DNA from: Pyropia yezoensis
Taxonomy: Eukaryota > Rhodophyta > Bangiophyceae > Bangiales > Bangiaceae
Reading direction: 5' to 3'
NCBI GenBank assembly: GCA_009829735.1
Contig: CM020620.1
Span: forward strand, 25,632,951-25,696,950
DNA: 64,000 nt
In this document: positions 54,201 to 64,000 of the stretch, in pieces
Numbering within the stretch: the stretch's first letter is position 1
Layout of the letters: each line of letters opens with the position of its first letter
The notes under the pieces: generated by a model
The model's input: the letters and a program-made list of their open reading frames with translations, nothing else
The model's database searches: none
What the model was told of the DNA's origin: nothing
Program-made: the position numbers and the translations under genes

Positions 54201-57200
54201 TAGCCGTCACAAGTCGGATCAATGACGTCCCCCTCCAACATCCTGAACGCGTCGGGACTCCGCACCAACGTCGGCGCGTCCGTAGCAAGCGCAACGCCAT
54301 GCGCATCGCCATCCCGAATAAGCTTGGCAACCGCCCCTCCCATGTCGTCCCGCAGCCGCACTGCATCCTTGCCACCCGAGCCAATGCCCACAACAATGTA
54401 GTGAGGCTTGCAGAGCTGGATGGCACTCAGAAGGCCCGCCTCCGCTGCCAGCTCAGGCTTCTCGTCACGGCGGCGGCGAAGGAAGACGCCACTAAGCTCT
54501 CCTGATGCCACGAACCGGCCGTCACTATCCACTGACGCGAAAGTGATGCGGGGCATAAAGCCACGGCGGGTGCTGGTGGCTGGTCCCCCACCGCCACCTC
54601 TGTTGCCAGGAAGCTTTACCGCAGCGTGGCCACCTTGGGGTGTCGGCATCACGCCCCGGTTTGCATCAGAGGGCGGCTCGTCCACCTCGTGCGTGACGGT
54701 CAGGGCCATGACCCGCGGTGCGCCGGTGACGCCATGGATGGACGCGGGGCCCACTAACAACCGCCGCGATGCGGCTGACGTCAGACGCTCCTGCAGCACT
54801 GCAGCAGCATCACGCGTAAGACGACGACGCAACTCGTCCGCTACCCGCCGAGCTAGCCGCGCGTACAGCGCCGTGATTACTCGTGCCCGCTGCGCGTGCC
54901 ACATCGCAGATGAGTTGGATGTGTTCGCGTCATTGTCATCCGAGTACATGTTCAGCAGCAAGGAAACCAGTTCCAATGTATCCGCCGTCAGCTCCCGGCG
55001 CTGCGTCTCTGCATCTTCGGCATCCTGCTCAGCATCCTCGTCGGCCGCAGCGTCCATTTCTTCTCGAATCTTGCGCGTCGCTTCCGTCAGAGCGCTGTTG
55101 CTCGGATCACTGGCAGAGGCCTCTCTCGCCATGGCTAGCCTCTCTGAACGCCTAAACGCGGCCTCCTCCCGTACCCGAGCGGCCTCTCGCGCCTCCGCCA
55201 TTTTTTCGGGCGACGGCGGCTTCTCGTCCCGAAAGACAATATGGACGGTTGTCAAGTGGAGTTCTTCCGCACGGGCCATAAGAGCGAACGTCGGTGAAGC
55301 CGCCAGCTCCTGTAGAGGCATGGCCGCAATCGACACATACGGCCGCAGCGGGTGCGTATCGTCCACGGTTTCCGTGGCCAACGGCGTCGGCATCGTCCAG
55401 ACCGTCGCGTCCTCCATCAGCTGGCGGCGGATGATGGTCACCAGAGGCGCGTGGTTCACCAGCCCCTCGATGAGCAGGTCCCGCGCGCCCGCAAGAACTG
55501 CTGAAGCGCTCATATTCACGTCCATGCGTTCCCGAGCAAAAGAGACCGCCGCCATGAGCGGTTGCTCCAGGGGGTTGTTAGGCTTATTGACAGGCCCAAG
55601 CTTGTCCAGGTTCTCTGACAGCTGCTCCGCGCTGATAGCAAAAGTGCGGGCAAAATCCCCAACCTTGCTCTTGCCAAGAAGGTGCAACCGTGCTTGCCGC
55701 CGAGGGCGACGCTGCCGCCCCCCACGTGCTGGTCGACGGCCGCGAGCACTACCGATGTCGATGTCGAGGTCTGCCTCGCCATCCAAGCGGAGCCGCTCCA
55801 GCTCCGGCTCCGTCGTGCCATTCGACAAGCGCGACGCGACCACCGCAGCGTGCCGCAGCGACCGCTCTGCGTCGTCAATCTCGTTCTCCTCCATCGCTTG
55901 ACGGACGGTGCCAAGGAGCGCTAATTTCTGTTCCGCTCCCAGCAGACCCGTCGAGGATGACTGAATGGATGCCGTTACCGCCTTGCGGCGGGACAGAAGG
56001 TGCCGCCATGCAGCAGCCCAATCATACACTCGCCACAGGCCCGTCCAGTCGCCCACACTGTCATCAAAGCCCGCGACGGGAAGCAACTCCTCCTCAAAGC
56101 CCCAGTCGGCCTCCCCGCTACCATCGTCCCTTACAGTGGCGTTGAAGCCATACGGACGTGTATTGTTCGGGATCTCCTTCGGTGCGGCCGTCGAGGCATC
56201 CCATATCAAAATGCTGATGTGCTCCCGCTTGTACACAGCAATGTAGGGCACGTCAAAGCCATCCACGATGAGGAAGCTCAAGCTCTTGCGGATGGCCGTG
56301 ACCATTTCCGATTGAGGGTACGCGTCTTGCGCAAAGTGTGGGTCGGATGCAAAGGCCCGGTCATACACCCACCCGGCCGCTTCCTGCAGTTCCTCATCGG
56401 TTGGCTTGGTCTCTTCCGAGAAGGACCGGACGCCAAAATGGGCCTGCAGCGCCTCGGGTAGGTCTGCAGAGCGAATCTCTGCGTCGGCCTTAGTCATGTA
56501 CCGCTCTGCCGCGAGTGCCGGGTCCACTGTCGCAAGCCCCGCAGCCGACGGGTCGGCCCCATCGGCCCGCCGGTCGCTGGCATCACGGTCAACACGGTCG
56601 GAGCGGCGGTGGTCGTCTCCGTCCATGTAATCCCGGTCATCATCGTCATCATCGTTGTCGCGACCTCCTTTGTAGGTGTCCACCTCCTCCATGTCTCCAA
56701 AGATGTCCATCGCTGCCTGCACAGCGTGTGCGTCCACGCCCCGGCCAGACGGCCCGCCGCGACGGCCTTGCCCACCGCCACCTGACGGCGCACGACGGCC
56801 ACGCGACAGCCCCTCACCATCGTCATCGTCATCGTCGTCGTCATCGGCCAGACCGTTGCCTGCTGCTCCTGACGGGCCACCCCGGGGACCATCATCGATA
56901 AAGTCCCCAAATTCATCGCTCTCATAGTCCACATCCTCGTTGAGCGCCTGACGAGCGGGTGGCGGCCTGCCGACGCCATCGTCCAAGCCGAGGTCGTCGT
57001 CGTCGGCCGATTCGTTACCGCCCATGCGGTGGAGGCGCCGCATTTTGTGGCGCGGCAGCTTCACCCCCTGCTCCTGTAACAGCAGGTGATCACCTTCGAG
57101 AAACTCTGGTTCGGCCGATGCCCGCTTCCGCCGCTTGCGCCGCCGGTGCTTGCCGTGGCGCGAGTCCGAATCGCTGCCGTCCCCGTCATCGCCAGAATGA

Positions 57201-57436
57201 CGGTGACGGCCGCCGCCGCCGCCGCCGCCGTCGCTGTCACCTCCATCTTCCCCATCACCGCCCTCCTCTTCATCCTCGTCGCCTACGAGAAAGTCGTCCT
57301 TCTCAAATTCATCCGCGTCATCGTCCTCCTCAGACGAGTCTTCATACCGCTGCGGGCGGTGCTTCTCGTCAGAGGACCCCTCCGACGCGGAGCCATCGAC
57401 AAACCCGCGTCCACCGCCGCTGTCCTTCCGCGCCAT
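51206..57436 (-). CDS. SPT6: Transcription elongation factor and histone chaperone SPT6
   Basis: A 2076-residue nuclear protein that travels with RNA polymerase II and reassembles nucleosomes. Domains follow SPT6 order. Residues 1-330 are acidic and Ser-rich with basic clusters (GKHRRRKRRKR). A helical Tex-like core starts near YMTKADAEIRSADLPEALQ. The YqgF-like fold is near residue 960 (ITFASVDSDGRFVASGELSG, then YIVVGIGSGGKDAV). The helix-hairpin-helix (LRFVSGVGERKAAG) and an S1 domain (about 1420-1515, VSVQLEGGVRGFLL) follow, then tandem SH2 domains from about 1565 (HPLYQTV, GDVIIRPS with the phosphate-binding Arg, and MDLDEVLGRYVQ). The last 345 residues are Gly/Pro/Arg-rich GGYG-like repeats ending in poly-Gln. 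The start MARKDSGGG is the ATG nearest the acidic region. It is a single exon of 6.2 kb. Confidence 0.95.
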   Translation of the reverse strand: MARKDSGGGRGFVDGSASEGSSDEKHRPQRYEDSSEEDDDADEFEKDDFLVGDEDEEEGGDGEDGGDSDGGGGGGGRHRHSGDDGDGSDSDSRHGKHRRRKRRKRASAEPEFLEGDHLLLQEQGVKLPRHKMRRLHRMGGNESADDDDLGLDDGVGRPPPARQALNEDVDYESDEFGDFIDDGPRGGPSGAAGNGLADDDDDDDDDGEGLSRGRRAPSGGGGQGRRGGPSGRGVDAHAVQAAMDIFGDMEEVDTYKGGRDNDDDDDDRDYMDGDDHRRSDRVDRDASDRRADGADPSAAGLATVDPALAAERYMTKADAEIRSADLPEALQAHFGVRSFSEETKPTDEELQEAAGWVYDRAFASDPHFAQDAYPQSEMVTAIRKSLSFLIVDGFDVPYIAVYKREHISILIWDASTAAPKEIPNNTRPYGFNATVRDDGSGEADWGFEEELLPVAGFDDSVGDWTGLWRVYDWAAAWRHLLSRRKAVTASIQSSSTGLLGAEQKLALLGTVRQAMEENEIDDAERSLRHAAVVASRLSNGTTEPELERLRLDGEADLDIDIGSARGRRPARGGRQRRPRRQARLHLLGKSKVGDFARTFAISAEQLSENLDKLGPVNKPNNPLEQPLMAAVSFARERMDVNMSASAVLAGARDLLIEGLVNHAPLVTIIRRQLMEDATVWTMPTPLATETVDDTHPLRPYVSIAAMPLQELAASPTFALMARAEELHLTTVHIVFRDEKPPSPEKMAEAREAARVREEAAFRRSERLAMAREASASDPSNSALTEATRKIREEMDAAADEDAEQDAEDAETQRRELTADTLELVSLLLNMYSDDNDANTSNSSAMWHAQRARVITALYARLARRVADELRRRLTRDAAAVLQERLTSAASRRLLVGPASIHGVTGAPRVMALTVTHEVDEPPSDANRGVMPTPQGGHAAVKLPGNRGGGGGPATSTRRGFMPRITFASVDSDGRFVASGELSGVFLRRRRDEKPELAAEAGLLSAIQLCKPHYIVVGIGSGGKDAVRLRDDMGGAVAKLIRDGDAHGVALATDAPTLVRSPDAFRMLEGDVIDPTCDGYIHSMSHVGLVDDAAARLYAETSFCRVGLPSIAVSRPLVRRAIGLARCAVEPLDVLAGVGADRLAAPAFRLHPLHYLVPVAGRIEALRRGLVRAVAATGFDVNSALLRAKHRRVILRFVSGVGERKAAGFWAALDSSDTGATASASAESGVLYSRRDIFDRKLLGRIVFISAVGFLRVRDPELHRGGSQAEAIDSRRTALARRPKSVKADRLEDLFDPLDDSRVHPEEYLVAIKIAEEALRDDEAEPEASRQKVSAKRSVAAVMESPDGLSQLDLAQYAGHLKKAKRGEMKRLLELICVELRSHETYKDPRQSVNTAVRVAAPDVSGPVISFLPGPRAVFYIASGLDPRRFCIGAKVTASDVRLTATLRGVSVQLEGGVRGFLLRDNVAGRPVEDDDELRAMLPPGSSLSCRILDIRYREFEASLTSAPTVVAKPDAASIPGYKEPDLSSHRFMQAYVPKSDRRKDVLLAGGRSSRARRLPRKAISHPLYQTVTGVEAMRELDREGESGDVIIRPSVRSVDKVIFTAKVADNQPFANVEVTEVRETPGGEVTGYAVGQERFMDLDEVLGRYVQMVVNNLVEAMGHRKFVMGSKAQLEAKLRADKEKAPTTRPYAVGASWEESCRLTLVYIPGSRSIVKELITVLPDGYRLRSVLQPDLDHLFDWFKRNMAAGGPLAAPAASRTPLANYSRSVRTTPMVDVPAPPHGDAALPPPSPHVRSAPMPNVPPPPPPPMPVATMAGGDVGGMPPGVGVGAPNGRGGYGGPVFPPREREPPRGGMDGRGGGGFPGRGEPAGPPGGEPPYRDGGYRGAPPPPPPPGGDRGPVGVGAAGAPGGGGYGGGFDDAYPRRGGPFGGPDARGGGGYGAPAFGAGRGGVGGRGRFDDPPRGGYGGGGGGGGGGLGGAGSAPPRRPPPSPSPTPPPPPPPPAMQQPQGPPPQRSFAPVGRGAGGAFGVGGAPAGRPPPAGRGGGDAAQRRGHMPIPAWQAKLLRQQADQQQQQ

Positions 57437-58218
57437 GCGCAGAGGCCAACGCCGGCGCAACACCCGCCGTCGCTGCTCGCAGGGAGTAAAAGGAGGGTAA
57501 CGGGCGACCAAGACGCCCAAACAGGACGCGGAGAAAAAGGACGGTGGCGCCAACGACGGCGACCGCCAAAACAGCGCTGGGCCCCCACGCTCGTTGACAA
57601 GGCGGGTAGGAGCCCGCTGGCAAGACGCCGACGACGGGTGGCGAGAGCCCCCACAGCGGGACGGCTCGTGCGGTGAAACGAGGCTGGCCACCGTCTGGCG
57701 GCGCGCGTCCTGTCGACGCGATTTGCCGCCCACAAGCAATGGAAATGAATAGAATACTGCTGGAGACGTCTCACACAAGTGAAGTAATTACACGCTCAAC
57801 ATTTATGTGTCCCCATACACCAAGGACGATGCAACGTCAGGCTGCAACGTGTGCGCCAACTGGACGCCCGATGCGTCCCAGAGCGGGGTCGAGACAGGCG
57901 TCAGGGCGGGCCGTCAGCGAGCCTCGTCGACGGGGAACGCCGCGTGACGCGCATCGACCAGAGCGCAGTCCCTGGCAGCAGTCGTAACGAGGGCGGGCTT
58001 TGAGCGCGGGCGGGGGCGCGGGCGTCAGTGGCACCTGCGCCCTCCCCGTTGCACCTGGCACCCGCGGGTGCTACGCCTTCTCTCTTTTTCTTCCCCCCGC
58101 CTCCTCACCCGTTTGCCGCTTTCCGTGCCCCCTCCGCACCCGTGTGCTGTCTTTCCTCCCCCCCCGCATCCATCTGCCGTCCTTCCGTTTGGCTTGTGCG
58201 GCCGAGCCCCCTGCCACG
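57437..58218. other. Divergent SPT6/copine promoter region
   Basis: About 780 bases serve both genes. AT content is highest at 57,735-57,830, with TATTT-containing sequence. The copine side is a long pyrimidine-rich tract to the ATG. Open frames extending SPT6 or copine upstream lack an appropriate ATG or homology. Confidence 0.5.
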
Positions 58219-61200
58219 ATGGTGGATGTATGTGAGACCCGCCTGGAGCTCCACTTGGAAGGGCGTGACCTGCGGGACATGGACCTCCTGAGCAAGTCAG
58301 ACCCGTTTGCGGTTGTCTACCTCGACGCGACGGGCCCCTCCGGTGGTAGCGGGCCCGGCGCTAGCGCCGAGAGCTCTGGCCCCCTGGGCAGTGGTGGCGT
58401 CGGGTCGAGCGGCGGCATTTTCGGCGCCCCCGCCCGTGCCTCGACGACCAGTGGGGGCCTGGGCCGCAGGCCATCGACTGGTCTCGGGAGGCTACGCCGG
58501 GGGTCTTCGGCCCCTGCCGACCCGGCGGGGGGCGCCCCCTCGGCGGGGGGCCCGCCGGGCCCCCTCCACGCCGCCCCCGCTGCGGAGGCCGCCCGGTGGG
58601 TGCGGCTGGGCGCCACCGAGACCATCCAGGACAACTTGCACCCCAAGTGGGTGACCTCCCTGGAGCTCCGTTACTACTTTGAGCGCACCCAAAGACTACG
58701 CGTCGACGTGTACGACCGGGACGGGCCGGCCGCGGACCTAAGCCGCCACGACTTTATCGGCTGGGCCTCCATCACCGTTCCCGAACTGGTGCGCTCGTCG
58801 GGACAGCGGGTGGAACTGCCGCTGCGCAATGAACGGCGGGGGGGAGCCAACGGGGGGGTGGGCGTCGTGCGCGCCACATCAGGTGCCAACGGGGGCGGCG
58901 GCGGTGCCAACGCGACGGCGCCCAAGGTGACGAGCAAGAACGGCTTCATAACGATCCGTGCGGAAGAGGTGTCGGCGCTCAAGCAGACCGTCACGTTGGA
59001 CTTTGGGGTCACCCGCCTCCGGCGTGGCATGCTCGCCTCCCTCTCCAAGTCCCGCCCCCACCTGGTGCTCTCACGGGCGCTCGAGGATGGTGCCTGGCTG
59101 CGGGTGCACCGGTCGGCGGGGGGCACCCCGACGGCCACCCGTGGGGAGTACCGGTTCCCCCGCCATGTCATGAGCTTTGAGAAGCTGTGTCGCTGCGACG
59201 AGGGCGTGCCCCTTCGCGTGGACGTGCTGTACGAGCGGTCGGGCAAGGAAACGGTCGTTGCCTCGACGGTGCTATCGCTGCGGCGGCTGATCGGTGCAAA
59301 GTCGGTGGCGTTGGCGGCGGCGGGGAAGCCCGCTGGGGAGCTCATTGTCCATGGCGTTTCGGTGACGGCCGAGCACAGCTTCCTCGACTACATCATTGGC
59401 GGGTGTGAGGTGTCCCTCATCGTGGCCATTGACTTTACCGCCAGCAACGGGGACCCCGTCCGGCCGGGGACCCTCCACTACCGGGACCCGGCGCGACCCA
59501 ACGAGTACGAGGCGGCCACGCGGGCGGTGGGGGATATTCTCGCCAACTACGACTCGGACCAGCGCTTCCCCGCGTTTGGCTTTGGCGCCAAGCTCCCACC
59601 CGATTACCGGGCGGCGCAGCACTGTTTTTCCCTGACGGGCGACGTGAACCCCGTGTGCGAGGGGGTGGACGGCATCCTCGACTGTTACCGCGAGACGCTC
59701 TTCAATGTCCGCCTGTCGGGGCCGACGGTGTTTGCAGAGATTGTTCGCACCGCCGCGTTGTACGCGTCGACCAACGTGTCGCAGGCGGAGCAAAAGTACA
59801 CCATCCTCCTCATCATCACCGACGGGGTCGTTAATGATATGGCGGCGACCAAGGAGGCCATCATCCACGCGTCGGCGCTGCCCCTCTCCATTGTGATTGT
59901 GGGTGTCGGGGACGCGGACTTTTCCGACATGAACCTCCTTGACGGGGACGACCGGCCGCTGGGGCCCGGCATGAGCCGGGACATTGTCCAGTTTGTGCCC
60001 TACCGCCAGTTTCGGGACTTCCCAGAGATCCTGGCGAGCCGGGTGCTGGAGGAGGTGCCCACGCAGCTGCTGGACTACATGAAGAGCCAGCGGCTGGTCC
60101 CCAACCCGCCCGTGCCATTTGACCCCGCAGCGGTGGCGTCGCCGGCGGCGCTGCGGGCGGCCGCGGGGGCTACCCAGTCTCCGCTGCCGCCGTCGCCCGT
60201 GACCGTCCCCCCGTCGGTCCCACCCCAGTACCGCTACGGACCGGCGGGGCTCATGATGGCTGCGGGCGGCGCGCCGGTCGGTGGCGGGGGGGACCCCTAC
60301 GGGGGGCTCTTGGGCTCCCAAGGCGCCCAGCTGTTTGGCGGCCCCGCTGCGGCAGGCGGCGGCGTCGCGGCGGGCGGCCCGCCGCAGCCGCCGGTGCCCC
60401 CTGGTCACCCGTACGGTGGGGGCCCCTACCCCGTCGCGGACCCCGCGGCGTTGGCCGCCGCCGCCGCCGCGGCGGGGCACCCACCCCCGCCCTACGCGGC
60501 GGCGGGCGGCCCGCCAGGCGCTGGCCACCCCGGCCCCGGCCGGCCGCCACCCTATGCGCAGCCCCCCGCGCCGGCATCGCCGGCGACAGCAGCGGCGGGC
60601 ATGACCGCCGCCCAGTACGAGGAGCACCAGTACCAAGTGTACATGTACCACCAACAGCAGCAGGCGGCGGCGGCGTCGGCGGCCACGGCCGCGGCCGGGG
60701 CGGCAGGCCGGCAGCCGTCGGCCGGCCACCACGGGCCGTTTGCGTACGACGCCACGGCAACGACGCCGGGCTCCTCCTTCCTCGGCGGCGGCGCCGCCCC
60801 GCCCGCGCCGCCGCCGCCACCCGTGACCGCGGCGGCGCACCCCCACCTGCCGCCGCCGCCGCCGCGGCCGCCAGCACCACCGCCAGGCCACCCCCACGCG
60901 GGGGGCCACCCGCCCGGGCCGTCGGGCGACCCGCAGACGCCCGCCGGCGGGCCAGCCGCGCCCCCGCCCGCGGGCGCCGGCCACGCGGCCTCCCCCCACG
61001 CGGGGCCGGGGGCGGCGACGCCCCCCGGCGCGGCGGCGGCGGCGGCGGGTGCCACGTCCCCCGGCTGGGACTCGGCCGGCAGCAGCTACTGGGCGCCCGC
61101 CGGGGCGGTGGCGTCGGCGGCCGCCGCGGCGGCGGCGGCCACGGCCGGCGGCGGCCGCCTCACCGACGTGCTCCGGGACGACTCCGGGGACTCGGCGTCG

Positions 61201-62254
61201 GAGCTGCTGTACGGGGGGGGGGGGGGGGGGGGGGGCGCCCGGCCAGGGGGGGGGGGGGTCCCGACGGGCCCGCAGACCCCGCCGCCGCGGCGGCGGCGGC
61301 CAATGGCCGGCGGCCGTCGGCAGACTGGGGCGGCCCGCTGCCGGCCGGGGCGGCCGCTGGGCGCCCCCCCGCGCGGGGCGCCCACGGCCCGCCGACGCCG
61401 CCGCCCGACATCCCCGACAGCCTGCGGTCGGTCAGCTCGTTGCGGCCGCTCGTCGGAGGGGGCGCCTCCCTTGGCGGCGGCGGCGGCAGCAGTGGCGGTG
61501 GCGGTGCCGCTGCCGCCGCCGCTGCCGCCGCTGCTGCTGCTGCTGCTGCTGCTGCGGCCGCCGGCGGCGGCGGCACCCCCCCTTCCGCCGCTGCCGTTGC
61601 CGCCGCGGAGATGCAGGCGCGGCTGGCGGGGCTGGCGGTGGCGGCCGCCCCCCCACTTGCCGGCGCCTCCCCCCCGTTGGCGGCGGCGGCGCCACTGGCT
61701 GCTGGCGGCGGCGCCCCCCCCCGCGCCCCCCCTCCCCACCCTACCGACGGCGACGGCTGGGGCGCCGCCGTGGCCGGGGTGTCCCTCCCACCGCCGCCGC
61801 CGCTGGCGCTCGCGTCGGCGTCGTGGCAGGTCGACGCCCTCCGGCCGCCGCCGTCCCCCGCGTCGGCGGCGGCGGCGGCAGCCGCAGCCGCCCGCGCGGC
61901 CGCGGCGGCAGCCGCAGCGGGCGGCCCTTCTGGTTCATCGGGGGGGGGGGCGCCGGGGGGGGGCGCCTGCCGGCGGCGCCGCCGCCGCCCCCGTCGCCCG
62001 CCACGCCCGCCACGCCCGCCACGCCCGCCACGCCCGCCACGCCCGCGTCGCCCGCGTCGTCGGTGGGGCGGGCGGGGGCGGCGGGTGGGGACGGCCGCCG
62101 CCGCAAGCGGCTGGGCGGGCGGACCAAGCGGGCCGACACGGGGGGGGGGGGCGGCGGCGGGGGGGGGGGGGGGGGGGACGACGACGGCTGGGGCGCCGCT
62201 GCGGTGGGCGCGCACAAGTGGGGGGGGGACACGTCGGGTGGGCGGCCGTGGTGA
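58219..62254 (+). CDS. Copine (C2A-C2B-vWA) with long Pro/Gly tail, tail frame broken at G runs
   Basis: A calcium-dependent phospholipid-binding protein. It starts MVDVCETRLELHLEGRDLRD, the first strand of the C2A domain; SKSDPF supplies Ca-binding Asp. A Ser/Gly/Pro insert (about residues 40-130) interrupts C2A before TIQDNLHPKW. C2B follows, with a weaker match. The vWA/copine domain (about 390-625) has the MIDAS DFTASNG, then FGFGAKLPP, LIITDGVVND and VQFVPYRQF. The remaining chain is a Pro/Gly/Ala/Gln-rich tail. Its frame changes at G runs near 61211-61257, giving PPTPPPDIPDSLRSVSSLRP, and near 61941-61960, giving repeated ATP triplets and then RRRKRLGGRTKRAD. It ends GGRPW at 62254. The core is certain; the exact tail length is not. 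Confidence 0.9.
61999..62050 (+). repeat. CCACGCCCG-type 9-bp tandem repeat in the copine tail
   Basis: Five or more copies of the 9-base unit encode Thr-Pro-Ala repeats in the frame that ends at 62254. Likely length-variable. Confidence 0.7.
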
Positions 62255-62400
62255 GGGGGTAGGCGCGGACCTTTTTTTTTTTATTTCCTTCTCTCATGCT
62301 GCTTCTGGGTGACCCTGTACTGAGCGTCGTAACTGTTTCTTTTTGTTGTTGCTCTTTGTTATTTCTTCGTGCTCTCTCCTCACCCCGCGCGCCCTCGACG

Positions 62401-62898
62401 CTACCCGCCAGGCCCGCCGGGGCCGTCGACACTGTCCAGCCGTGCCGCCACCCCCAGCACGTACGCGCGCACATCAGCGGGGGTGACCACCCCGGCGCCC
62501 GCGGCGGTCACGGGGATGGTCGTGTCGGCGGCGGCGGCGGCGGCGGCGGCCGCCGCCGCGCCCGCGCCCGCCCCCACCCCCCCGCCGCCGGCGCGGAGGA
62601 AGCCCGACAGGTAGCCAATGCCCCTGACGGCGGCCGCCGCGCTGCCCGGCGCGGCGCGCTCCCGCGACTGGAGCGCCGCCCACGACGGGGGGAGGCCATT
62701 GAGCAGCCGGTCGCGGAGCGCGCCCGCCACCCGCACCGGCCGCACCGCCGACCCGTCTTCCACGAGCAGCCGAACCGTCACCGCGTCGCCGCGGGGGCGC
62801 AGCGCCGCGTGCTGCACCACCACCCGGTAGATGCCGTCGGGGGCGGCGGTGGCCCCGGCGGGGAGGTCGCGGAGCAGCCGAAAGGGCGTGGCCGGGAT

Positions 62899-62929
<31 letters not shown>

Positions 62930-63966
62930 CCGGGGGGGGGGGGGGGCGGGGGGCTCCCCATGGACGGCTCCTCCCCCGTCGCGTCGGCGGCCGCGGCAGC
63001 GGCGGGCGCCTCGTCGGCAGACAGTACGTCCACCACGTCTGGGGCGCCACTGTTTGGGTTTCCCCTCCCGCCTGCCTCGGTGCCGCCCTCTTCTTCCTCG
63101 TCGTCGTCCATAAACAGCCGACGCGCACGACGGCGGCGCGCCTGGGTGCGGCTGAGGAACCCGTCTGGTGGCATCCCGTCCTCCGCTGCGTCCTCGTCGT
63201 CGACGGGCCCGCCAGGCGAACCAGCCAGCGCGCCGCCAACGCCGTGGCGCAGCCCGGTCCGGCGGACGCGGTGCGGCCGGGCATCGGGAGACAGCACGTG
63301 CACCACGTCACTGCCCTCCTCGGCCGACTCGCTGCCGCCCTCCCCCACGGCCTCGTCGTCCATCAGGGCCGTACGCGCACGGCGGCGGCGCGGGGCGGTG
63401 CGGCGGGGGCGAATCTCCGCCAGCTCCGCGTCCTCGCCAACGCCATCATCATCGAGGCTCCCAGCGGGCGACCTGGCCGACGCGCCCCCGAGCGGGCGGC
63501 GCGGCCCGGGTTGGCGGGCGCGGCCTGGCGCTGCGGCCGCCACAGCAGCGGCCTCGTCCTCCACGTCCACCACCACCTCGTCTACGTCCACCAACATGCC
63601 GTCAGCAGGCGCCGCCGGTTGCAAAGCCGGTGGCGGCCGCGGCGGCGGCGGCGGCGCCGCAGCTTCCGCTTGGTCCAGGTCGGCGGCCAGCATGGCCATC
63701 GCCTCGTCATCACTCATGGTGTCGGCACCGGCGGTGCCACCAGCGCCAGCACCGGTGCCCGCTCCGGCGGCGGCGCCAACCCCTGCGCCGCCTGCAAGCC
63801 CCCCCCCCATAGCGGCTGCGGCTGCCACCGACGCCTCGTACTGTGCCAGCGCCTCCAGTCCCGCAGCGTCATCATCGCCGTCCTCTGCCTCAGTGGGCAT
63901 ATCCGAGATGCCCCCCAGCCCACGCAGGGGACCGGCCCCACGCCCCCGACCAGGAAGGCGCCCCAT
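62401..63966 (-). CDS. Acidic repeat protein with SUMO-interaction-like motifs, possibly 5'-incomplete
   Basis: Family not established. The frame is open for 521 residues from MGRLPGRGRG and may continue past the window. The N-terminal 360 residues are acidic and Ala-rich. They contain two diverged copies of a unit: RRRRARTALMDDE ending DVVHVLSPDARP, and RRRRARRLFMDDDE ending DVVDVLSADEAP. Each copy follows a GSLDDD or GGPVDDEDAAED stretch, and another VVVDVEDE lies upstream. The C-terminal 150 residues are better ordered: TPFRLLRDLP, DGIYRVVVQHAALRP, VTVRLLVEDGSAVRPVRV and LRDRLLNGLPPSW. This alternation of strands recalls an OB-fold, such as the C-terminal OB domain of RMI1, but I cannot confirm it. 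Convergent with copine, with 146 bases between the stops. A long Pro stretch depends on G/C runs near 62,900-62,946. Confidence 0.5.
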
Positions 63967-64000
63967 CCCCCCGCGTGCGGCGCCCCCCCCCCCCCTTCCC

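Noticed and set aside
1-64000. CRISPR arrays, bacterial operons, prophage or plasmid functions
   Set aside because: The introns and eukaryote-specific families exclude a prokaryotic reading; the tandem arrays have no repeat-spacer layout.
1-64000. tRNA, rRNA or other structured RNA genes
   Set aside because: I scanned for T-loop-like GGTTCGANTCC strings and rRNA-like blocks and found none that fold plausibly; a covariance-model search would be decisive.

Overview
Organism. This is nuclear DNA from a eukaryote with a very GC-rich, compact, intron-poor genome. The evidence is spliceosomal introns (short-chain dehydrogenase gene at 9.2-10.4 kb; GTACGT donors in the 35.6-37.3 kb gene) and eukaryote-only gene families: condensin-II CAP-G2, Tousled-like kinase, SPT6, copine, DHHC transferase and SLC4 anion exchanger. 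Proteins are rich in Ala, Gly and Pro, and the thioredoxin has an MAFV-type N-terminus like that of red-algal plastid transit peptides. Together this fits best with a bangiophyte red alga (Porphyra/Pyropia-like). That placement is inference; I have no marker gene for it. Where no in-frame ATG supported a longer frame I moved starts inward to an ATG. Layout. Left gene cluster, 0.7-18.6 kb: purple acid phosphatase (-), plastid-type thioredoxin-like protein (-), mitochondrial-type [2Fe-2S] ferredoxin (+), SLC4 bicarbonate/borate transporter (-), two-exon carbonyl-reductase-like dehydrogenase (-), P-loop kinase (+), and a very long Ala/Gly-rich condensin-II subunit G2 gene (+). Transposon island, about 18.9-39.7 kb, with visibly lower GC than the flanks: a large near-identical inverted repeat, a two-exon coiled-coil gene of unknown function, a KDZ/Plavaka-like transposase gene with introns, a 109-bp tandem array, an intact IS630/Tc1-like DDE transposase, a three-exon Cys-rich gene of unknown function, GC-rich minisatellite DNA, and a 332-bp MITE-like element with 7-bp target duplications and an internal TTAACGA array. 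Right gene cluster, 40.2-64 kb: DHHC-family palmitoyltransferase with a variant DHDC centre (+), TatD-type DNase (-), Tousled-like kinase (-), a putative N-myristoylated low-complexity protein (+), SPT6 (-), copine (+), and a repeat-containing acidic protein at the right edge (-). How the genes relate. There are no operons; genes are single units, often divergent or convergent. Several are chromatin or chromosome factors (CAP-G2, TLK, SPT6), but nothing shows co-regulation. Coding quality. Two genes, CAP-G2 and copine, keep recognisable protein sense across frame changes that fall exactly on long G or C runs, including a 43-base G run. I read these as homopolymer length errors or length polymorphism, not as separate genes. 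Novelty. No new multi-gene defence or metabolic system is visible. The least explained items are the Cys-rich split gene at 35.6-37.3 kb, the coiled-coil split gene at 23.0-24.9 kb, the MITE with its motif array, the 0.75-kb inverted repeat, the DHDC palmitoyltransferase, and the twin SUMO-interaction-like motifs in the right-edge protein.
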